The notes beneath the pieces were generated by a model that was given only the letters and a program-made list of their open reading frames with translations, did no database searches and was not told the origin of the DNA. From contig CAZDFU010000032.1 in NCBI GenBank assembly GCA_964504985.1, positions 1-7,707 on the forward strand: a stretch of 7,707 bases of DNA, read 5' to 3'. The position numbers and the translations under genes are program-made. Source of the stretch: CAZDFU01 sp964504985 (lineage in GTDB: Bacteria > Patescibacteriota > Microgenomatia > Daviesbacterales > UBA10151). Positions 4,868-7,707 of the stretch are shown here, in pieces (positions within the stretch are counted from its first letter, which is position 1; each line of letters begins with the position of its first letter).

Positions 4868-6544
4868 TTAGCCAGTAAACCTATCGCTTAAGGTTGATAG
4901 CTTATGTAGTATACCTACACCGTGGGATACAGATGTACCTACAGTATCCCAATACAGTTTTATTATTCTGGATTTAGCACCTGTTAAAGGATCAGGATTG
5001 TTTCTTAATGCATGTATGTAATCAAGCCAACCCCTATAATTTTCTTTATAGTCAACTCCTTTTTCCCTGCCTGCTATCAATACCTGATGGGCAAACCTAC
5101 CTACGACACCCATTTTATTATGTTTAGTATCGCCAATTCTATCTTTATCTTTCTTTTTAACCCCTGAAGGATTTCTTAAAGCATAACAAAGCGCATGGGC
5201 AACTGGGTTAAGGATAGTTATACTTATGCCATCAATATTCATTGTCCAAGGTGCTAAAGAGTTTTGTCTAATCTCTTGTTTAGTTGATCCAAATGCTAAG
5301 AAAGGATTTCCTTCCTTATCATATTCAAAAGCAGTTACAAATTGTTTTAACTTATTTCTTTCTGGCCAATCAGGGTATCTGGCAGCTTCAATAGAAATAT
5401 TTGGAAGAGGTTGACCATTTGATTCTCCCCAAGCTCTTACATCTCTTTTAGCTTCCTCAAATTTGTATCTGTTAGGTGAAAAAATTATCACATCTATATC
5501 TTTAATTGTTCCATCAGGGCGGGTAAGAGTAGTCCCATTTGGATTAATTAGCTTAACAGTTCTAGTTTCTGGATCTATCCTGAAGCTGGTATTAGGGCCA
5601 ATAAAGTCAGTTACAGTTCCTCCCACAATTCTATGATCTAGATTTGCCTGCCGAAAATACTGCTCAATATTACTAAGAATTTCTAAATATCTATCTCTTT
5701 CTAAAGTTTGTTCTTTATTTTTAGGAGCAAGCCTGTTTAACCTATGCCAGGTAAATAAAGAGGTTCCTGCAGCTGCTATTCCAAATATCCCTAAAGCTAT
5801 CAATCTGGTTTTTGCTTCATCTCTAGTTTTGGAAGACAGAGTTTGTTGGGTTCCTTTTATAATTACAGCTAATCTATCTGCAGCTGTTTTAAGGTTTGAT
5901 ACAGTCATTAAAGTATCCAGGGCAGGTTGTATTGGTAATCCTTTAACTTCAGGGGAAATAGTAGCCAGGGTTCCTAAAGCTGCCCTGCCTGGTCTGGTAC
6001 CTATTAAACCAAACAATCCTTTTCCTGATTCAGGGACTTTTATACCTAAACTTTCAGCACCAGCTCTAACAATACTGGGAAGAGGGTTGGTGATAGCAGT
6101 TGTCAAAGCTAGAACTTTACCTATTTTATCTCCTCTTTTATGAGCGCTGACTGCTCTTGAGACAGCCAGGGAAAGTTCCTGGTATCTATCACCTAATGCA
6201 TCAATAATCCCTCCTCTTTCAAAATTTACAGTTCCGGGTAATCTTTTGTCTCTTTCTCTGGCATGTGGTCCATCAATTCCATCCAGTCCAGATCCAATAC
6301 TCATAATTATGGCAGCCTTTATAGATTCATTTCTATATCCTCTTGGATCTAATTCATTACGCTGAGCAGCTTTAAGGGAAGCCCAGGTTACCATAAAGTT
6401 ACCTGCAAGATTTATAATCTCAGTTGGCATCCAGGGTACTGCTTTATCTATACCTTTTGCTATGGTAGAGGTTAAAGGGGCTGTTACTTTTCTTAATGGG
6501 GAGTTTCTTGTTTCTGATACCCCAGGTTTAATAGTTTCTGTCAT
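4868..6544 (-). CDS. CDP-alcohol phosphatidyltransferase fused to a nucleotidyltransferase-like domain
   Basis: 558 residues. The N-terminal part (about 40-270) carries every residue of the CDP-alcohol phosphatidyltransferase motif: D88, D91, G92, A95, R96, G111, D115, D119. The family joins a CDP-linked lipid or polyol to an alcohol at the membrane. The gap from R96 to G111 is 14 residues, against the usual 8-9. Hydrophobic stretches at 76-92, 141-160 and 247-265 fit membrane helices. After about residue 285 the protein is soluble. IVGGTVTDFIG (306-316) and IKDIDVIIFSP (347-357; D349, D351) resemble a Pol-beta-type nucleotidyltransferase with a long insertion. Family relatives join such domains to make the CDP-alcohol donor in cis (IPCT-DIPPS), but there the transferase fold differs. 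The first domain is well supported; the second is tentative. It probably has its own extended -10 promoter. Confidence 0.72.
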   Translation of the reverse strand: MTETIKPGVSETRNSPLRKVTAPLTSTIAKGIDKAVPWMPTEIINLAGNFMVTWASLKAAQRNELDPRGYRNESIKAAIIMSIGSGLDGIDGPHARERDKRLPGTVNFERGGIIDALGDRYQELSLAVSRAVSAHKRGDKIGKVLALTTAITNPLPSIVRAGAESLGIKVPESGKGLFGLIGTRPGRAALGTLATISPEVKGLPIQPALDTLMTVSNLKTAADRLAVIIKGTQQTLSSKTRDEAKTRLIALGIFGIAAAGTSLFTWHRLNRLAPKNKEQTLERDRYLEILSNIEQYFRQANLDHRIVGGTVTDFIGPNTSFRIDPETRTVKLINPNGTTLTRPDGTIKDIDVIIFSPNRYKFEEAKRDVRAWGESNGQPLPNISIEAARYPDWPERNKLKQFVTAFEYDKEGNPFLAFGSTKQEIRQNSLAPWTMNIDGISITILNPVAHALCYALRNPSGVKKKDKDRIGDTKHNKMGVVGRFAHQVLIAGREKGVDYKENYRGWLDYIHALRNNPDPLTGAKSRIIKLYWDTVGTSVSHGVGILHKLSTLSDRFTG

Positions 6545-6575
6545 ATTTTATGGGCAATTTATATATTAGCTGCAA

Positions 6576-6584
6576 ATTGTAGCA
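6576..6584 (-). promoter_or_regulatory. Extended -10 promoter of the 558-residue gene
   Basis: TGCTACAAT (6584-6576) is an extended -10 (TGn plus TACAAT). A start near 6569 would give a leader of about 25 nt before the ATG at 6544. No clear -35 or Shine-Dalgarno is visible. It is back to back with the tRNA promoter. Confidence 0.35.
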
Positions 6585-6602
6585 CAACTTAAATTTTTTT
6601 AG

Positions 6603-6608
6603 TACAAT
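6603..6608 (+). promoter_or_regulatory. -10 box of tRNA-Lys
   Basis: TACAAT matches TATAAT at five of six bases and lies 12 nt before the mature tRNA 5' end. No convincing -35 hexamer sits 16-18 nt upstream. Confidence 0.35.
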
Positions 6609-6620
6609 ACAGTTTCAACT

Positions 6621-6692
<72 letters not shown>

Positions 6693-6744
6693 CAAGTTGA
6701 CAATAGTTAAAAATAGATGAAAGAAGTTAACAGAAACTTAATAT

Positions 6745-7245
6745 ATGGTTAACGTTGACGGTGTCTATCAAAAATTTATAAATCTTCTAGATGCTAATAA
6801 GGTAAATTACAAACTTTTTCAGCATAAACCAGTTTTTAGCTATGAAGATTCAGTTGCTGCTCAGAAGGCAACTGGATTTATAGGAACGGAGGGTAAATGC
6901 CTAGTTTTAAAGGGTGGCGGTAAATTCTTTGTTTATATAACCAGGCAAGGAAACAGGATGAACTTTGAAAAGGTTAAAGAAAAGCTATTTACAGATAAAA
7001 TTAAATTAGCAACACCCGAAGAACTTAGAGAATATTTCGGTGCAGAACCAGGTTGCGCTTACCCATTTGGTTTTGATTCTTCAATAGACATCTACGCTGA
7101 TTCGGAACTCTTTAAAGAGGAATGGATACTTTTTAGTGCGGTTTTGCCAACGGTTACAGTTCAGATAAAAGGTAATGACTTAAGAAATGTATTCTGCAAT
7201 CTAGATAATAAAGTAGAAGAAGTAACAAATTTCAATCAAAATTAG
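6745..7245 (+). CDS. YbaK/ProX-type aminoacyl-tRNA deacylase
   Basis: A 166-residue cytosolic editing-domain protein. The family hydrolyses mischarged aminoacyl-tRNA (YbaK: Cys-tRNA-Pro; others: Ala- or Ser-tRNA). Visible family features are LFQHKPVFSYEDS (24-36), the conserved lysine region GTEGKCLVLKGGGKFFVYI (47-65) with K51 as the probable substrate-binding lysine, and GAEPGCAYPFG (99-109). The length is normal for a freestanding member. The mischarged tRNA it edits cannot be read from sequence. The start is the ATG at 6745; no strong Shine-Dalgarno is present, only a purine run (gatgaaagaag) about 18 nt upstream. It lies directly after tRNA-Lys and is probably co-transcribed. Confidence 0.88.
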   Translation: MVNVDGVYQKFINLLDANKVNYKLFQHKPVFSYEDSVAAQKATGFIGTEGKCLVLKGGGKFFVYITRQGNRMNFEKVKEKLFTDKIKLATPEELREYFGAEPGCAYPFGFDSSIDIYADSELFKEEWILFSAVLPTVTVQIKGNDLRNVFCNLDNKVEEVTNFNQN

Positions 7246-7276
7246 TTTTTGGTAAAAATTTTCATTAGAGAGATTG

Positions 7277-7282
7277 TATAAT
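7277..7282 (+). promoter_or_regulatory. -10 box ahead of the structured element
   Basis: A perfect TATAAT whose implied start (about 7289) falls just before the base-paired element. The -35 region is poor: TTGGTA at 7249-7254 would need a 22-nt spacer. It is suggestive only. Confidence 0.35.
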
Positions 7283-7288
7283 ACTCCC

Positions 7289-7395
7289 ACCGAATGATCC
7301 TTGTGCTATCTAAAGAACCAGTCTCGTCCGCCTAACTGCAAGGGGGCCTGCAAGACGAGCCTGCTTTGACAGCGAGGCGAGCCACAAGGATCGGA
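7289..7395 (+). ncRNA. Candidate structured non-coding RNA (novel)
   Basis: This gene-free stretch between convergent genes has about 56% G+C (7291-7390), well above its surroundings. A perfect 10-bp outer stem, GATCCTTGTG (7296-7305) and CACAAGGATC (7383-7392), encloses hairpins CTCGTC (7323-7328)/GACGAG (7354-7359) and GCCT-GCT-TTGAC-AGC-G-AGGC (7359-7378). This gives a three-way-junction-like fold. The 7-mer CTGCAAG occurs twice inside (7336-7342, 7348-7354). A TATAAT lies upstream on the plus strand. On the minus strand it begins 3 nt after the antitoxin stop, so a 3'-UTR structure is the alternative. I do not recognise an RNA family (not 6S, SRP, tmRNA or RNase P). Strand is uncertain. 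Confidence 0.5.
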
Positions 7396-7626
7396 TTAAA
7401 CCCGTTGGTTTACCACGTAATAATCTATAAGCCTTCTAATCATTGCCTGATAAGAAGCTCCATGTTTTTTGGCAGCACTTTTAAAAAAGTCCAGGCTTTT
7501 TTGGGAAAGTGTTAAAGTTACTTTTTTCCTCTTCTCTTTAAATATAAGATCATCTGGACTCGGCAAGAAATTTTCTATTACTCTTGCGTTGATTGGCTCA
7601 TTTGTGTACACGATTTTTTTCTTCAT
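7396..7626 (-). CDS. BrnA/CopG-like ribbon-helix-helix antitoxin
   Basis: 76 residues from the ATG at 7626. The N-terminal MKKKIVYTNEPI...FLPSPDDLIFKE region (1-31) probably wraps the toxin. A ribbon-helix-helix DNA-binding domain follows: strand KKVTLTLS (34-41), then helices SLDFFKSAAKKHG (44-56) and YQAMIRRLIDYYV (59-71). This is the usual layout of BrnA antitoxins, which neutralise BrnT ribonucleases and repress their own operon. A longer frame with a TTG start at 7662 was rejected, since family members begin MKKKI-like and the extension only overlaps the toxin frame. The start codon lies inside the toxin gene (29-nt overlap, different frame), implying translational coupling. Confidence 0.85.
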   Translation of the reverse strand: MKKKIVYTNEPINARVIENFLPSPDDLIFKEKRKKVTLTLSQKSLDFFKSAAKKHGASYQAMIRRLIDYYVVNQRV

Positions 7627-7707
7627 AGATTTTTTGACCTTTTCTCCAATAACCCGCACCAATTATCCTAATGCGGTTTTTTCTATAGGTGAAACGGACA
7701 GTTAATA
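7598..7707 (-). CDS. BrnT-like toxin, C-terminal fragment (runs off the window)
   Basis: The last 35 codons of a minus-strand gene whose 5' part lies beyond 7707. The readable C-terminus includes RIRIIGAGYWRKGQKIYEEK, the characteristic end of BrnT-type ribonuclease toxins (usual form RIISAR...ER..YEE), here with the GAGYWRKG variant. It ends in TGA at 7600-7598, inside the antitoxin gene. The toxin-first order and overlap match brnTA operons. BrnT cleaves RNA to arrest growth. The catalytic residues are outside the window, so activity cannot be judged. It is recognised from the tail and context only. Confidence 0.75.
   Translation of the reverse strand, partial: LTVRFTYRKNRIRIIGAGYWRKGQKIYEEKNRVHK

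Noticed and set aside
5226..6143. Two plus-strand open frames (5226-5414, 5829-6143) inside the 558-residue gene.
   Set aside because: Antisense shadows; the opposite strand carries the recognisable domains.
6697..6702. Consensus -35 TTGACA just after the tRNA.
   Set aside because: No acceptable -10 lies 15-19 nt downstream, so a separate promoter for the deacylase is not supported.
7329..7347. CCGCCTAAC resembles the cleavage-site segment of twister ribozymes.
   Set aside because: The remaining conserved twister elements and the matching closing strand are not found around it; probably chance.
7469..7705. Plus-strand 78-residue open frame.
   Set aside because: Shadow of the antitoxin and toxin genes, which have clear family motifs.

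Overview
The window is AT-rich (roughly one third G+C by eye), with very short intergenic gaps, small compact proteins and ordinary TGA stops. Together with the protein repertoire this suggests an uncultured ultra-small bacterium of the Candidate Phyla Radiation (Patescibacteria), most likely Microgenomates-like. That placement is inference from gene style, not from a marker gene.

Layout. Positions 1-700 hold a small coiled-coil protein gene on the minus strand, flanked by diverged copies of short repeats and several inverted repeats. A 248-residue orphan gene follows (698-1444, minus). Next is a tight minus-strand pair: a PIG-L/LmbE deacetylase (2671-3360) and, 1 nt downstream, a short cysteinyl-tRNA-synthetase-family ligase (1524-2669) whose signature motifs look like MshC, the mycothiol ligase. 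A glycoside hydrolase of the GH63/MGH1-like type (3391-4626, plus) diverges from this pair across a 30-nt promoter region in which the two -10 boxes overlap. It converges on a 44-residue zinc-finger microprotein (4628-4762, minus) that has a near-perfect Shine-Dalgarno. A 558-residue minus-strand protein (4868-6544) carries a complete CDP-alcohol phosphatidyltransferase motif fused to what looks like a nucleotidyltransferase domain. Then come tRNA-Lys(UUU) and a YbaK-type aminoacyl-tRNA deacylase (plus), a GC-rich structured element (7289-7395, probable RNA), and the 3' part of a BrnT-BrnA type II toxin-antitoxin operon on the minus strand that runs off the right edge.

How the genes may work together. 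The deacetylase plus MshC-like ligase resembles the MshB-MshC steps of mycothiol synthesis (deacetylate an amino-sugar conjugate, then ligate cysteine to the freed amine). The nearby glycosidase and CDP-alcohol transferase also act on sugar or polyol conjugates in their families. This is the most interesting reading of the window, but it is inference. The plain alternative is a divergent CysRS next to an unrelated deacetylase.

Several genes have a -10 box only 7-10 nt before the ATG and no Shine-Dalgarno, suggesting leaderless transcripts. For several genes the longest open frame starts too early. The starts given here are corrected from homologous N-termini and promoter positions.
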